This document shows positions 8,329 through 18,041 of a stretch of DNA of 64,000 bases, piece after piece. The position numbers were made by a program, and so were the translations under genes. The notes beneath the pieces were generated by a model, which was given only the letters and a program-made list of their open reading frames with translations, made no database searches and had not been told where the DNA came from. The DNA comes from Methylomonas sp. 11b (GTDB taxonomy: Bacteria > Pseudomonadota > Gammaproteobacteria > Methylococcales > Methylomonadaceae), in contig NZ_KI911557.1 in NCBI RefSeq assembly GCF_000515215.1, forward strand, positions 2,289,741-2,353,740. The letters run 5' to 3'. Every line of letters starts with the position of its first letter. Position 1 is the stretch's first letter.

Positions 8329-9230
8329 TAACTTTCGGAAAGGCGGTTCAATTCGTCCTTCAGACTGAATTTGGGTGAGAACTGCCAGGTCCGAGACTCA
8401 AGCCGAATCCGCCCAATATCCTGCACCACACCGTGCACAGCGTAATCGATACGCGAATTGGACTTAAAACTGGATACGACCAAGGCCGCCAACTCTTCGG
8501 CGGTGTAAGACTCATCCGACCATAATTCGAAACACCGCTGCCTATGTCCTGATGTTTGCAGCAGCATAACAATATCCAAAATCGAATCGATGACATCCTG
8601 GATGTGAGTAAAATGAAAGCGGGTTTGGTTATTCAACACTCTTACCGCCTGATTTTGCTTGGCGCGTTTTACAAACGTCGGCAACAACTTGTTGACGTGA
8701 TCGCGCTTTCCACCGTAAACATCCGAAAGCCGGCAAATCGCTAAAGGCATCTCATAACTATTGGCAAAAGCCAACAGCAGTTGCTCGGCAGATTTCTTGG
8801 ATATTGCATAGATGTGATCGACATTGACCTGAGTGTCGTCCAACGTATCGTAGTAACTGACTTCGCGGGTGCTAAGATAGATAATCAAAGGCTTGCGAGC
8901 CGCTCCGGCGAGTAATTCTATCAAGTTAGTAGTCGCCAGAACCGTGGAGTTGACGCATTCCATCGGGTTGGCTCGTGCATCACTAACCCGTGATACGCCG
9001 GCAGCATGCACCACAATGTCTATATCGGTGAGTAACGGCGCCAAGCCACTCCTGTCCAGTAAATCCAAATGATGAAACCGAATACCTAGCGTGGCAAACT
9101 CGCCGGCCGTGTCGGCATGCGGCATCATTCTGTCCACGCCCGCAACCCGATAACCTGCTTTCGCCAACGCGATAGCCAGTTCACTGCCTACGAAGCCGCA
9201 GATACCGGTAATGAAATAATTAACAGCCAC
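8325..9230 (-). CDS. NAD-dependent epimerase/dehydratase (extended SDR)
   Basis: This sugar-nucleotide SDR has 301 residues if it starts at GTG 9230. A GGGAG ribosome binding site lies about 8 bases upstream and the Rossmann motif GICGFVG follows at residues 9-15. An upstream ATG at 9254 is also in frame but is deeper inside the preceding gene. The catalytic YxxxK is in IYAISKKSAEQ, preceded by the YLSTREVS strand. It is the last gene of the twelve-gene minus-strand run and overlaps the aminotransferase stop by 11 bases. It may act on the 4-keto or amino sugar handled by that enzyme. Epimerase, dehydratase and reductase cannot be distinguished here. Confidence 0.8.
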   Translation of the reverse strand: MAVNYFITGICGFVGSELAIALAKAGYRVAGVDRMMPHADTAGEFATLGIRFHHLDLLDRSGLAPLLTDIDIVVHAAGVSRVSDARANPMECVNSTVLATTNLIELLAGAARKPLIIYLSTREVSYYDTLDDTQVNVDHIYAISKKSAEQLLLAFANSYEMPLAICRLSDVYGGKRDHVNKLLPTFVKRAKQNQAVRVLNNQTRFHFTHIQDVIDSILDIVMLLQTSGHRQRCFELWSDESYTAEELAALVVSSFKSNSRIDYAVHGVVQDIGRIRLESRTWQFSPKFSLKDELNRLSESY

Positions 9231-10383
9231 CGGCAAACTCCCGGACTGACGCAATCACATAATCGCATTGCGCATCGTCCAGAAATGGATGTATCGGCAA
9301 TGACAACACTTCGCGGGCCACCCTCTCGGTCATGGGCAGAGAAACCGGTGCCAGCCGCAAATGCGGATTTAGGTGTAAGGGCTGCGGCCAATGAACGAAG
9401 CATTCTATGTGCCGTGATTGCAAATGTCTGATCAATCCAGCCCGGTCCCGGCAAAGTACCGGATAAGCGCTGAACACATCAAAATACCCACTGGACTGAC
9501 AGGAAACCGGTAAATGCACACCACGGCAATCGCTAAGCCCGGCATGGTAGCGAGCAGCTATCTGTCGGCGTCTATCGATATCATCCGCAAAATACCGCAA
9601 ATTCACATTCAACAAGGCGGCTTGCAGATTATCCAGCCGGGAATTGAAACCAAATCCCATCAAATCCTTGTTTTCATTCTGGCCGTGGTTGCGCAGCATC
9701 CGGATTTTCTCCGCCAGTAACGGATCGTTAGTGGTCACCAACCCGCCGTCTCCGTAACAATGCAGATTTTTCATCGGATGCAAACTAAAGGCGCCCAATT
9801 TGCCGAAACTACCGGCATACCGACCATCAATGCGCGCTCCCAGCGCTTGGGCAGCGTCTTCAACCACTGCCACCCCATATTGTTCGGCTATTGCCAATAT
9901 AACCGGCATGTCGCAGCAACGACCATTCATATGCACAGGAATGATCGCCTTGGTAGCTGGCGTAATTGCCGCCTGTAAAGCGTCGGGCGCGAGGTTAAAG
10001 TCCTGGCCGATATCGATAAGCACCGGCTTGGCGCCGCAATGCACAATAGCCGCCAGCGTTGCCACAAACGTATGCGCAACGGTTATCACTTCGTCGCCGA
10101 CACCGATACCCAAGGCTTTCAACGCCAAAAACAATGCGTCGGTACCGCTGTTGACACCTATCGCAAACTTCACCGCCAGTTTATCGGCGATGGCCGTCTC
10201 GAACGCTCTTACGTCATCTCGCAAAATATAGCTGGCGGAATGCCCTACCGACTCGAAAGCGGCTGTCAGCAATTGTCGGCGTTCGGCAAACTCCTGCTGA
10301 AGCCCGACGAAGGGAACAGCACTAACGTGATATTCCTGTAAAGTTTTTTTTGAATAATCTATTAACACTCGGTCGCGATTCAA
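9220..10383 (-). CDS. DegT/DnrJ/EryC1 sugar aminotransferase
   Basis: This PLP-dependent aminotransferase has 387 residues. PLP lysine K205 lies in LHPMKNL, D176 in VEDAAQA, and the fold motif NSGTDALFLAL is near residue 78. It belongs to the same superfamily as the LegC-like protein at 357-1496 but to a different branch, closer to enzymes that aminate 3- or 4-keto sugars. It follows the CgeB-like glycosyltransferase gene by 29 bases and overlaps the SDR gene after it by 11 bases. It would supply an amino sugar for the glycan. The substrate is not determined. Confidence 0.87.
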   Translation of the reverse strand: MNRDRVLIDYSKKTLQEYHVSAVPFVGLQQEFAERRQLLTAAFESVGHSASYILRDDVRAFETAIADKLAVKFAIGVNSGTDALFLALKALGIGVGDEVITVAHTFVATLAAIVHCGAKPVLIDIGQDFNLAPDALQAAITPATKAIIPVHMNGRCCDMPVILAIAEQYGVAVVEDAAQALGARIDGRYAGSFGKLGAFSLHPMKNLHCYGDGGLVTTNDPLLAEKIRMLRNHGQNENKDLMGFGFNSRLDNLQAALLNVNLRYFADDIDRRRQIAARYHAGLSDCRGVHLPVSCQSSGYFDVFSAYPVLCRDRAGLIRHLQSRHIECFVHWPQPLHLNPHLRLAPVSLPMTERVAREVLSLPIHPFLDDAQCDYVIASVREFAGGC

Positions 10384-10412
10384 TTTAAAAATTAATAACT
10401 AGTCCGGACGTA

Positions 10413-11585
10413 CTACAACGCTTGAATATGCTCGAGAATCTGCTCGGCGCGGACACCCCAAGTATGATGATTTTTAATAAGCTCCAGCGTTTGTTTTTGC
10501 GCCTGACTGCCTTGATAGCGGATACTTTTCAATTGCTGGTAAACATCGTCAAAATCCAGCCATTTAAACTCGTAATAATGAAATTGCGGCGTGAAAAAAT
10601 CGGAAAGTCCGCGAGTATAAATTGCTCTTCCGGGATTATAGCTATCGTACTTATCGCCATCGCGATAGTCATACCACATCAACAATCCGCCCGAGGCCAT
10701 GCAATCGATGGCGCGAAAATGAAAGGAAATCCCATCGTGCAAATTGATATTGGATTTTTGATGAACCCGGTTTAGTTCCAACGGATTCTCTATAAAACGG
10801 CGATAATACTGCCGGTACTTACTCCACACACGCCAGTTCTGACTACCGTAAATCGCAATTGACTCGGAATATCGCAATGCAAAATCGATCAATTCGGTAC
10901 GATTACTCATGCGTTTTATGCGAATTAGTAGATCGTAATAAATATCATCACTCAGCGCGCACGAATACCCCAGCAATTCGCTTGCGATCCGATCAATTAT
11001 ACCGACACAGGACTCGTGAGTTTGCTCACAATAGGTATTGATATCCATATATTCGCTATATCGTTTGAGCAACATCTCAAAAGTGACGCGCGGATTATCC
11101 GGATGCAAAACCCGCGATAACTCTTGTGTCGTCCACGGTTGAGGAATATGACCAATAAAGCTGAACTCAGTATTGCTATCGCTCGCAATATTTTCAGGAA
11201 AATAGGTTTCAACACAGGTACCGGGCGGCATCCAATCCAGATACCCGCCAGGATTAAAACTTTCCAACCATCCTGGATCTAAGGCATAGGTAATATCGCT
11301 ACCGGTAATGTCACTTTCACATCGACCCTGCATATCCACCACCCAGGAAATATGCAAAATATTCAGCTCGTGCAATATCGGAATTTCATCCTTGACCCGG
11401 TTCATTTCAAAAATAGCACACGGTTTTTTCTCCCTGACCCAGTCCCTTATTTCCGTCTCGTTCAATAATTTGCAAGCCCCGCTGACTAATAAGCCCTGCT
11501 TTTGAAACGCTAAACCTATAAAGCCGAACAGCCGCCGATGAAACGCACTCTCGGTGGGCATGAAAATAGAAATATGCTTAATCAT
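10413..11585 (-). CDS. CgeB-like glycosyltransferase, paralogue of the 3284-4435 gene
   Basis: The 390-residue protein shares a run of motifs in the same order with the plus-strand gene at 3284: FEMNRV, SWVVDMQG, GSDITYAL, DWMPPGTC, FSFIGHIPQPWT, IYGSQNW, NLHDGIS and FRAIDCMASGG. The conserved D/E and glycine-rich C-terminal segment is what I would expect of a GT-B donor site. It lies between a radical SAM gene (64-base gap) and the DegT aminotransferase gene (29-base gap). The locus is slightly more AT-rich here than on either side. Glycosyltransferase activity is inferred from family resemblance; no acceptor is known. Confidence 0.68.
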   Translation of the reverse strand: MIKHISIFMPTESAFHRRLFGFIGLAFQKQGLLVSGACKLLNETEIRDWVREKKPCAIFEMNRVKDEIPILHELNILHISWVVDMQGRCESDITGSDITYALDPGWLESFNPGGYLDWMPPGTCVETYFPENIASDSNTEFSFIGHIPQPWTTQELSRVLHPDNPRVTFEMLLKRYSEYMDINTYCEQTHESCVGIIDRIASELLGYSCALSDDIYYDLLIRIKRMSNRTELIDFALRYSESIAIYGSQNWRVWSKYRQYYRRFIENPLELNRVHQKSNINLHDGISFHFRAIDCMASGGLLMWYDYRDGDKYDSYNPGRAIYTRGLSDFFTPQFHYYEFKWLDFDDVYQQLKSIRYQGSQAQKQTLELIKNHHTWGVRAEQILEHIQAL

Positions 11586-11649
11586 TCCTGTAATATCTGA
11601 CTTATTTAACGAGTATCCAGTCTGCTTCTTGTTATGTTTGTAAAATAGC

Positions 11650-12753
11650 TTAAGCGGTTAAAGCCGCATCTCGCCAAAAATCTCTCACTTCACCGCCTGA
11701 GTTAGCATAGCTAATGGATTCATCTATTTTCTCAAGAGAATAATACTCCAGCGCTTTTTTTCCGAAATGATCGGTTACTTTATCCAAGGACATAATCTGG
11801 CAAAAAGTGCAGGCCTGACAAATCGGATTCCCGGGCTCGGTCACTTGGCGCTTATAAGTGGCGTAAGTATCGGAAACGATCAGCCCTTCCAGGCCGTTAT
11901 GGAATATATTGCCTAATTTCTGTTTGCCATAGCAGGTCCAAAGATCGCCGGCATGGTTGACGTATAATCTATCCTGATATCCGGTGCATTGTTCGCGCCG
12001 TAACAAACCGACGCCGACTTGAAAAATACTGTCATCAAAATGCATGGCTTTTGGATGGCACTCCACAAATTTTCTGACCCGCGCCACAGTCTCTATCGCC
12101 TTCGGAATATCGTAAATCAGCAGCTCTCCGACCAAGTCGTTATTAGGTTGCCGCAACTCCAAAAAACCAATGCGAAATGAGCAAAAACCGTTATCAAGCA
12201 GATAGCTCGCCAGGTCCGGCAGTTCATCCAAATTACAGCGCATGGCAACCGCGTTACTAGCCAAGTGCGGAGTGCTTGAATTCAAACGCAATTTCGCCTC
12301 GTTGATTAAATCTATAGCCCGGGAAATTTCACTAAACCCCAGGCCGCCGCGGATTTTACGCACCGTAGCGTCGTTGACGCCGTCGACCGAAAGCGACAAC
12401 AGCATCAATCCGGATTTAACCAATTGCTCGGCATCGGCAGCGGTCCTAATTAACTTGGCATTAGTCTGCACCGAAACTTTGGTACCCATATCGCTTAAAT
12501 AGCGGACGATTTCGAATAAATCCGGATTGATATACGGCTCACTACCGTCGCCAATATGAACTTGACCGAAATAATCGAAACCCGATTTCAAATTTTTAAC
12601 TTGAGCAGCGGACATCACTCGGAATTTTTTCAAATTATCGTGAAAAGTACACATGGCACAACTGATATTGCAGCCCAACGATATTTCCAGATGTAAGTTT
12701 GGCAAGGGTTTCACCCCCAATAACTCGCCAAACTCTTGACCACTCATCAACAT
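11650..12753 (-). CDS. radical SAM protein with C-terminal SPASM domain
   Basis: This 367-residue protein has the cluster motif CNISCAMC (C28, C32, C35) right after LEISLG, then a GDGSEP segment in the GGE position. The C-terminal SPASM-like region has CTGYQDRLYVNHAGDLWTC, GNIFHNGLEGL and CQACTFC, which would hold auxiliary iron-sulfur clusters. The family includes enzymes that modify peptides and enzymes that dehydrogenate or dehydrate sugars. The nearest genes are the 1281-residue glycosyltransferase and a CgeB-like glycosyltransferase. It starts 35 bases after the giant gene's stop. Confidence 0.82.
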   Translation of the reverse strand: MLMSGQEFGELLGVKPLPNLHLEISLGCNISCAMCTFHDNLKKFRVMSAAQVKNLKSGFDYFGQVHIGDGSEPYINPDLFEIVRYLSDMGTKVSVQTNAKLIRTAADAEQLVKSGLMLLSLSVDGVNDATVRKIRGGLGFSEISRAIDLINEAKLRLNSSTPHLASNAVAMRCNLDELPDLASYLLDNGFCSFRIGFLELRQPNNDLVGELLIYDIPKAIETVARVRKFVECHPKAMHFDDSIFQVGVGLLRREQCTGYQDRLYVNHAGDLWTCYGKQKLGNIFHNGLEGLIVSDTYATYKRQVTEPGNPICQACTFCQIMSLDKVTDHFGKKALEYYSLEKIDESISYANSGGEVRDFWRDAALTA

Positions 12754-12788
12754 ACCATTACTCCGCTATCCTGAAATACACCAACAAG

Positions 12789-15700
12789 CTAATTACCACC
12801 GAATCTATTACATATAGAATCCAAAACCCGCCCGGAAATAGCCTGATAAGAAAATAACCCGATAGTTTTTTGATAAGCTCGCTCGGCCATTTTCCCGCGT
12901 ATTTCGCCGTTGGCTAGATAATACTTAACCTTCTCGACGAGATCGGCTTCATCGTTGTAATAGGCCACTTCATGCTCGTCATAGTAATCGGCTAGTGGCG
13001 CGCCATCTTTGTAGATGGTCCTGGACAGCATGAAGGCGCCAGACGCCATAATTTCCAAAGCATGCATATGTAGCGTCGTTCCAGGACTGCCGTTGAAACA
13101 GATTTTCGAGCAATTCATTAGGTGGTTAATAAATTCGCCGTTGTCGGCAATACCTTTGGCATAAGGCAAAAATCGGTCAAATCTGTCCCAATTTCTGCCA
13201 TAGAGCGCCAATTTAATATTCAAATCGGCATCGATCAAGGCGGCAATCGGTGCCGTCTTCATTCTCAGCAAATAGTCAAAATGAAACCGAGTAGCGCTTC
13301 CGGCCAACAATAAATTCACTGCCGCAGCGTCCACCAAAATACCTTGGCTTTTCAACAACGCCACAATGGCGGCAAAGCCGTCACTTTGACTATCTACCCT
13401 GAGTTGATGAAACTGGTTGGCCGACAATCCTTGCAAATAAGCGATTACGCAGCGGTAGATGTCGACTAACTCGGCACGCTCGAATTTTCCCTGATCCAAT
13501 AGCGCAACTTCATGATGATCGAAACGCCAAACTTCGGAGGGAACGTTTTCAAACGCTAGAAACGTCCGTTCCGCATCAACCAAATGACTGATCACCAGAA
13601 AGTCGTATTCGAAAACGTTGCTCTGCTCGGGATGATAATAATGATCGTTGAATCCCACAGGCAAATACTCAACCGGAAAATCTTTGTATAAAGATCCACC
13701 GTTCATTGCCAGCCAATGTTGAGAAAACACGAAGGTAAAATCCATTTTAGTCATCGGCAGTGTGTTACCGGTGATATTGGGCAACATATCCTGTATCCAG
13801 TTTACAAATGGCACGGACTCGGGAATGCCAGCAAACTCATGCCGAAAATGATCTATGGTCAGGATAATGTCCGGCTTGAAACAATTGATCTCGTCTATTA
13901 AATGCTCGATATTGCTTAAGTAATAATTTTCAGTTTCGCTACAAAAGCGGATCGTCGCACCCAAGCGCTCGAAGCCGTCCAGCCAGTCGCGCATACAGTA
14001 TTTGAGAAAACTGGAGAAACGCGAGATATACCCCAGTACGCGCAATTGGCCGGCATGTTCCGGACTAAATTTCCGTCGCCACTCATCTGCGGTTATACCG
14101 CGATAGTAATCGGCAATTTGCTGCAAATTTACAAGATGCCGCTCGGCTTTATCTTGCTTGGCTAGCATAGATAATTGATAAACTCGCTGTGCCGCAATCT
14201 GCGCTTGAGGATCGAGATTGAACAACACGTCAGGTACAGCGGCTTCGAATTTCGAAAACTCGACAAATAAATCGGCCTCAACATGTTCATCGTGATAAAT
14301 GCGTAAGCGCGGGACAAGCAATAGAGGCCGTAAATCATGCAATAGCAGATTCAATAGCCATATTTCCGGCTTGGATTCGAGCAGATAAACGGGTACTTCA
14401 AATTCTGCCATCTCGGTGATCGGTAGAGCGGTCGCGTTAAATGTTGCCAACAACTCGTAACCAGAACCCAAGCCCACCAAAGCATAGCAACAGGTATTTT
14501 CGCGGGTCATCTCGGCAATGTTATTCTCGATCAAGCCTTTATGCTCGAGCAATGCAATATTGTCGAGCCGATAGCTTTCTTTGCCATCCCTCTCCACCGA
14601 AATCCGCCAGTATTCGCCGGCAATAGCTTGATCGACCGTGATGGCTATCTGCTGCCGCGGCCAGGCGGCCAATAAGGCTTGGCCTAACGCGGGGCGGTAT
14701 TGGGCCAGGCATAGCAGATTATTTTGCAAATTGGTAAGACAGGTTTGCCGCGCAGACTCCAAGCTACTGATTAGCAATACGTTCTCGCCACAGAGTGCGG
14801 GCAAAACTGCTACCGGTTCCGGCTCCGGTGTTTTGGTATGTTCACCATTAGTCAACGCGCGTAAATCGGTTAAATCGATTAGACGCCGGACAGCGGCCTT
14901 ATAGGTAAACTGTTGGGCCAAGCCTTCCGGCGGCTTGGCCGGCTGCAAGCGCTGAAGTAGGATGTTTTGCAATTCTTCGGCAGTTTTGAAGAACAGGCAA
15001 TACTCGTCCCAATGCGGCGGCTCGGCGACGTCCCGGCAATCGTATACCAGCGGAATACAGCCGCAGGCGGCTACTTCAGCAAGGCGTTGGGAGTTGATTT
15101 CGAAGGGATGGCAAACCAAGGCATAGCGGGCCGCACGATAAACATCCGCCACCGCCACGCCATGCTGCAATTCGCCACGATAATACGCCGCCACCTCGGG
15201 GTCCTGATCCCAATAGCGGCCATAGATATCCACCGGCAAACCGGCACATCCCTGTGCGGCGCATAACCATTTCACGGCATGGTCGCGGATTACGTAATGC
15301 AGCAGCTTCCAGAATACGAACTCATAGCTTAAAGAACTGGCTGCGGCTATTTGGGTAACCGTCGCTTCGTCAAAGCGGCCACCCTGCTCCATAACCGCAA
15401 GTAGTGCAGCCAACGCTAGTTTATGCTGAGTGTTTTCCGGATCTATCACCGGCAGATAGGAACTGCCGACAAACACAATTCTGTCTGTCCGGGCGGTTTG
15501 CTGGTCGCCATGGAATATCTCGTCGTCGATCACGAAATGTAGACGTTCCACTTTCGATGCCCCGCATTGCTCCAGATAGCGGTCGAACAAGGGCGAAATC
15601 GACAAATTGAAATCCCGGGCTCGCCATTTTAGTGGTTGCCGATTCTTCAGCTGCGGCATCAAATCTTGCCACCAGACTAGATTGACGATGTCATCGTGCA

Positions 15701-16634
15701 TGAAGCTATTGTTCAAACTGTTGACATAAAAACAGGCATGCGGATCGAAGCTGATATATTTTTCCAGCATATCCACCATATTGCTGCCTTCCATTTCATT
15801 GTCTTGAACGTAAAGCAGCACATCCCAACCCAGATCTGCAAAAGCCTTGGCTACACCCCGCGAGCTGTATTGCATGACCGTAGTCAAACGGCTGGTAGGA
15901 ATGAATATCCTGGGCGGTTTATTGCCGACTAAGCGCGGTTTTAAGATTTTGGCTTTGTTCAATAGCTGCTGAAGCAAGATCCGACGCTGACGTTCGACCG
16001 CACTACGGACGGCGGCAATATCTTGTTTGAGCTCGGCTTTAACGTCCTCGTCCAACTCTTCCGGAATCTCTAAATTCTCCGGGAACCGCATGCGCGAACG
16101 AATAAAAAAATCCTGCAAATCCGGTAGTTCCAGATGGATCAGATTCTCAAAACCATGCGAGGGTAACTCGCCCCGGTAATAACAAACCTGCAAGCCATCT
16201 ATGGTCGGATGATCGCAAGCCACCCGATTGCGCTGCTTTGCCGCATTCAGCGCCTGCAGCGGATCTATAAAATAGGTATCGAAATGTACATAGTCCGGCA
16301 CCCTATATTGACTGCGATACTGCGAGATTTCCTCAATCACATCCGCCGGCATGTCATTAAAATGCACGACACCGTCTTCAGAAATCGCGATGAGTTGGGG
16401 TATCGGTAATTGGTTGTGCGAAAAAAATTCGACAAACTTGTCGGCGGGGACCTGAATAAAATTCGGTAGTACGATGTCGGTGAGCAAGCCGTCGTAATAG
16501 CAATATTGCAGGCGCTCAACACCATTGACATCGCGCAGCCATTGTTGCTTGGCCGCCTCAGCATAAGCATCCTGGATATCCAGAAAAAATATATCTGCCA
16601 ACACCGAGGTCATCAGAGCGTCCGGGTCGATCAA
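12789..16634 (-). CDS. giant tandem CgeB-like glycosyltransferase (1281 aa)
   Basis: At 1281 residues this is two to three times the usual family length. Residues about 20-78 and 122-186 are a degenerate internal repeat (YCYYDG and VCYYRG, each followed by a leucine/aspartate segment ending EFF or DFF). Residues about 240-620 form one GT-B-like unit (VWWQDLMP, then CHPFEINSQRLAEVAACGC). Residues about 860-1281 form a second (VNWIQDMLP, then NGSPGTTLHMHALEIMASGAF). The middle is unassigned. The start at 16634 overlaps the upstream radical SAM stop by 4 bases. It might transfer two sugars in turn, but glycosyltransferase activity is inferred only from the C-terminal segments. Confidence 0.7.
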   Translation of the reverse strand: MIDPDALMTSVLADIFFLDIQDAYAEAAKQQWLRDVNGVERLQYCYYDGLLTDIVLPNFIQVPADKFVEFFSHNQLPIPQLIAISEDGVVHFNDMPADVIEEISQYRSQYRVPDYVHFDTYFIDPLQALNAAKQRNRVACDHPTIDGLQVCYYRGELPSHGFENLIHLELPDLQDFFIRSRMRFPENLEIPEELDEDVKAELKQDIAAVRSAVERQRRILLQQLLNKAKILKPRLVGNKPPRIFIPTSRLTTVMQYSSRGVAKAFADLGWDVLLYVQDNEMEGSNMVDMLEKYISFDPHACFYVNSLNNSFMHDDIVNLVWWQDLMPQLKNRQPLKWRARDFNLSISPLFDRYLEQCGASKVERLHFVIDDEIFHGDQQTARTDRIVFVGSSYLPVIDPENTQHKLALAALLAVMEQGGRFDEATVTQIAAASSLSYEFVFWKLLHYVIRDHAVKWLCAAQGCAGLPVDIYGRYWDQDPEVAAYYRGELQHGVAVADVYRAARYALVCHPFEINSQRLAEVAACGCIPLVYDCRDVAEPPHWDEYCLFFKTAEELQNILLQRLQPAKPPEGLAQQFTYKAAVRRLIDLTDLRALTNGEHTKTPEPEPVAVLPALCGENVLLISSLESARQTCLTNLQNNLLCLAQYRPALGQALLAAWPRQQIAITVDQAIAGEYWRISVERDGKESYRLDNIALLEHKGLIENNIAEMTRENTCCYALVGLGSGYELLATFNATALPITEMAEFEVPVYLLESKPEIWLLNLLLHDLRPLLLVPRLRIYHDEHVEADLFVEFSKFEAAVPDVLFNLDPQAQIAAQRVYQLSMLAKQDKAERHLVNLQQIADYYRGITADEWRRKFSPEHAGQLRVLGYISRFSSFLKYCMRDWLDGFERLGATIRFCSETENYYLSNIEHLIDEINCFKPDIILTIDHFRHEFAGIPESVPFVNWIQDMLPNITGNTLPMTKMDFTFVFSQHWLAMNGGSLYKDFPVEYLPVGFNDHYYHPEQSNVFEYDFLVISHLVDAERTFLAFENVPSEVWRFDHHEVALLDQGKFERAELVDIYRCVIAYLQGLSANQFHQLRVDSQSDGFAAIVALLKSQGILVDAAAVNLLLAGSATRFHFDYLLRMKTAPIAALIDADLNIKLALYGRNWDRFDRFLPYAKGIADNGEFINHLMNCSKICFNGSPGTTLHMHALEIMASGAFMLSRTIYKDGAPLADYYDEHEVAYYNDEADLVEKVKYYLANGEIRGKMAERAYQKTIGLFSYQAISGRVLDSICNRFGGN

Positions 16635-18022
16635 ATAAAATTGATATGTTCAGGCGGATTTTTTAAATCCCACAGAAACTTGTTCACATAATCCTGCCGG
16701 CAACCGATGGCGCAATCTTTATGCACATCCACCGACTCGGCGACGTCTTTATGTACCTGCCAGTAGCGTTCGCTGGTAGCTACCAAATCGTAAAAAGAGT
16801 CGGTATGTAGATCACCGATGTAAAAGCGCTCTTTATTGAAAAACGGTCCACAAGGATAAATTTTGCCGTTACCGGAAATCTGCAATAAGAACGGCGTGCC
16901 GAAACATTGGTCGTATTTGCGGTAGCCGTCCTTATAAAGATTGGTTTCACCGGCCGCATTGATCTTGTTCCATTTGGCTTGAACCACGTAGGTGTCATTA
17001 CTCAGCGCCTCGGCTTGTTTCAGGGTATCGCCGATTTTTAGATAGGCGTCGTAATCTATACCGATTTCCTTGTATTCTGAATCTGAACAATGCTTGATCA
17101 CGAAATAATCGACACCCAATTCGGCGCCCAGTTTGGCCTCGGCCAACACTTCGTCAAAACATTCCGGGATTAGCACCATCTGCAAGCCCAGCGTGCATTT
17201 GTAATTGTTTTCTTTCTTGATTTTCACCAGTTCGCGGATCTTGTCGATCAGCAAATGAAAATTGACTTCTTTGGATTGATGCACCCGCCGAAAACCTTCC
17301 GGGGTACCGGCGGATAGATTGAAGCGGATGTAACTCATGTTTTTCAGTAAGTCGTGAGCCCGATCCATATCCAATAACAAACCATTGGTGGCCATCGCGG
17401 TGTCTATGCCCAGTTCGCCGGCCAGCACGGTGGCATCGTAGAGGGTCGGATTCAGCGTCGGTTCGCCATCGCCGATAAATCCTAACGAGCGCACCCCTAA
17501 TTTGCCGCAATCGCGCACAAAATTCAGCAAAGCATCCCGGCCAATCATGGTGCCCTTGGTCATGTTCTGTACCACGGCGTAGCAATACAGGCAGGCGGTA
17601 TTGCAAAACTTGGTCAACCCCATATCGATATGCACCGGCGCAAAACGTTGGCCGTTTTGCCAAGCCTGCACTCTGTCTAAATGGTGCATCATTTTGTGAC
17701 CGTCAAAACGAAACCGTTCTCGCTGGGTGCGGAAACTGGGACCGGTGAACTGGTTGGGAACGTGTTGTTCATGCTCACTGCCCGCTTCCAGACGAATGAT
17801 GCCTTCTTGATCGTCGTGGGAAATGCTTTGTAATTTCTGGCCTGGCAATTTAGCCAACTGGCTGGTGTCGATCACCTGATAGTCGCTCGACAAGGCGCTA
17901 CGGTCCACGATGTTATTGGACGTGCGCAGTTTATGTCCGGGTTGGCTGAACATGGGCACGTTGTCGGGTATATCGGTCACGGCGCTGTTGCCGAAGCGAT
18001 TGGTTTGTTCAATTTTTGCCAT
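16631..18022 (-). CDS. radical SAM/SPASM protein with PxHINFI tail
   Basis: The 463-residue protein has about 105 unassigned N-terminal residues and then HKMMHHLDRVQAW, which precedes the radical SAM core. The cluster motif is CNTACLYC (C140, C144, C147), with GDGEPTLNP as the GGE-like motif. The C-terminus has SPASM-like cysteines (IYPCGPF, CAIGC) and ends PPEHINFI. The flanking HK..H..RV..W motif and the HINFI tail recur in the protein at 23192-24292, so both belong to one subfamily. It lies 19 bases downstream of the E1 beta gene and overlaps the giant glycosyltransferase gene. Reaction unknown. Confidence 0.82.
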   Translation of the reverse strand: MAKIEQTNRFGNSAVTDIPDNVPMFSQPGHKLRTSNNIVDRSALSSDYQVIDTSQLAKLPGQKLQSISHDDQEGIIRLEAGSEHEQHVPNQFTGPSFRTQRERFRFDGHKMMHHLDRVQAWQNGQRFAPVHIDMGLTKFCNTACLYCYAVVQNMTKGTMIGRDALLNFVRDCGKLGVRSLGFIGDGEPTLNPTLYDATVLAGELGIDTAMATNGLLLDMDRAHDLLKNMSYIRFNLSAGTPEGFRRVHQSKEVNFHLLIDKIRELVKIKKENNYKCTLGLQMVLIPECFDEVLAEAKLGAELGVDYFVIKHCSDSEYKEIGIDYDAYLKIGDTLKQAEALSNDTYVVQAKWNKINAAGETNLYKDGYRKYDQCFGTPFLLQISGNGKIYPCGPFFNKERFYIGDLHTDSFYDLVATSERYWQVHKDVAESVDVHKDCAIGCRQDYVNKFLWDLKNPPEHINFI

Positions 18023-18041
18023 GGTCTGATGCTCTTTTTCG

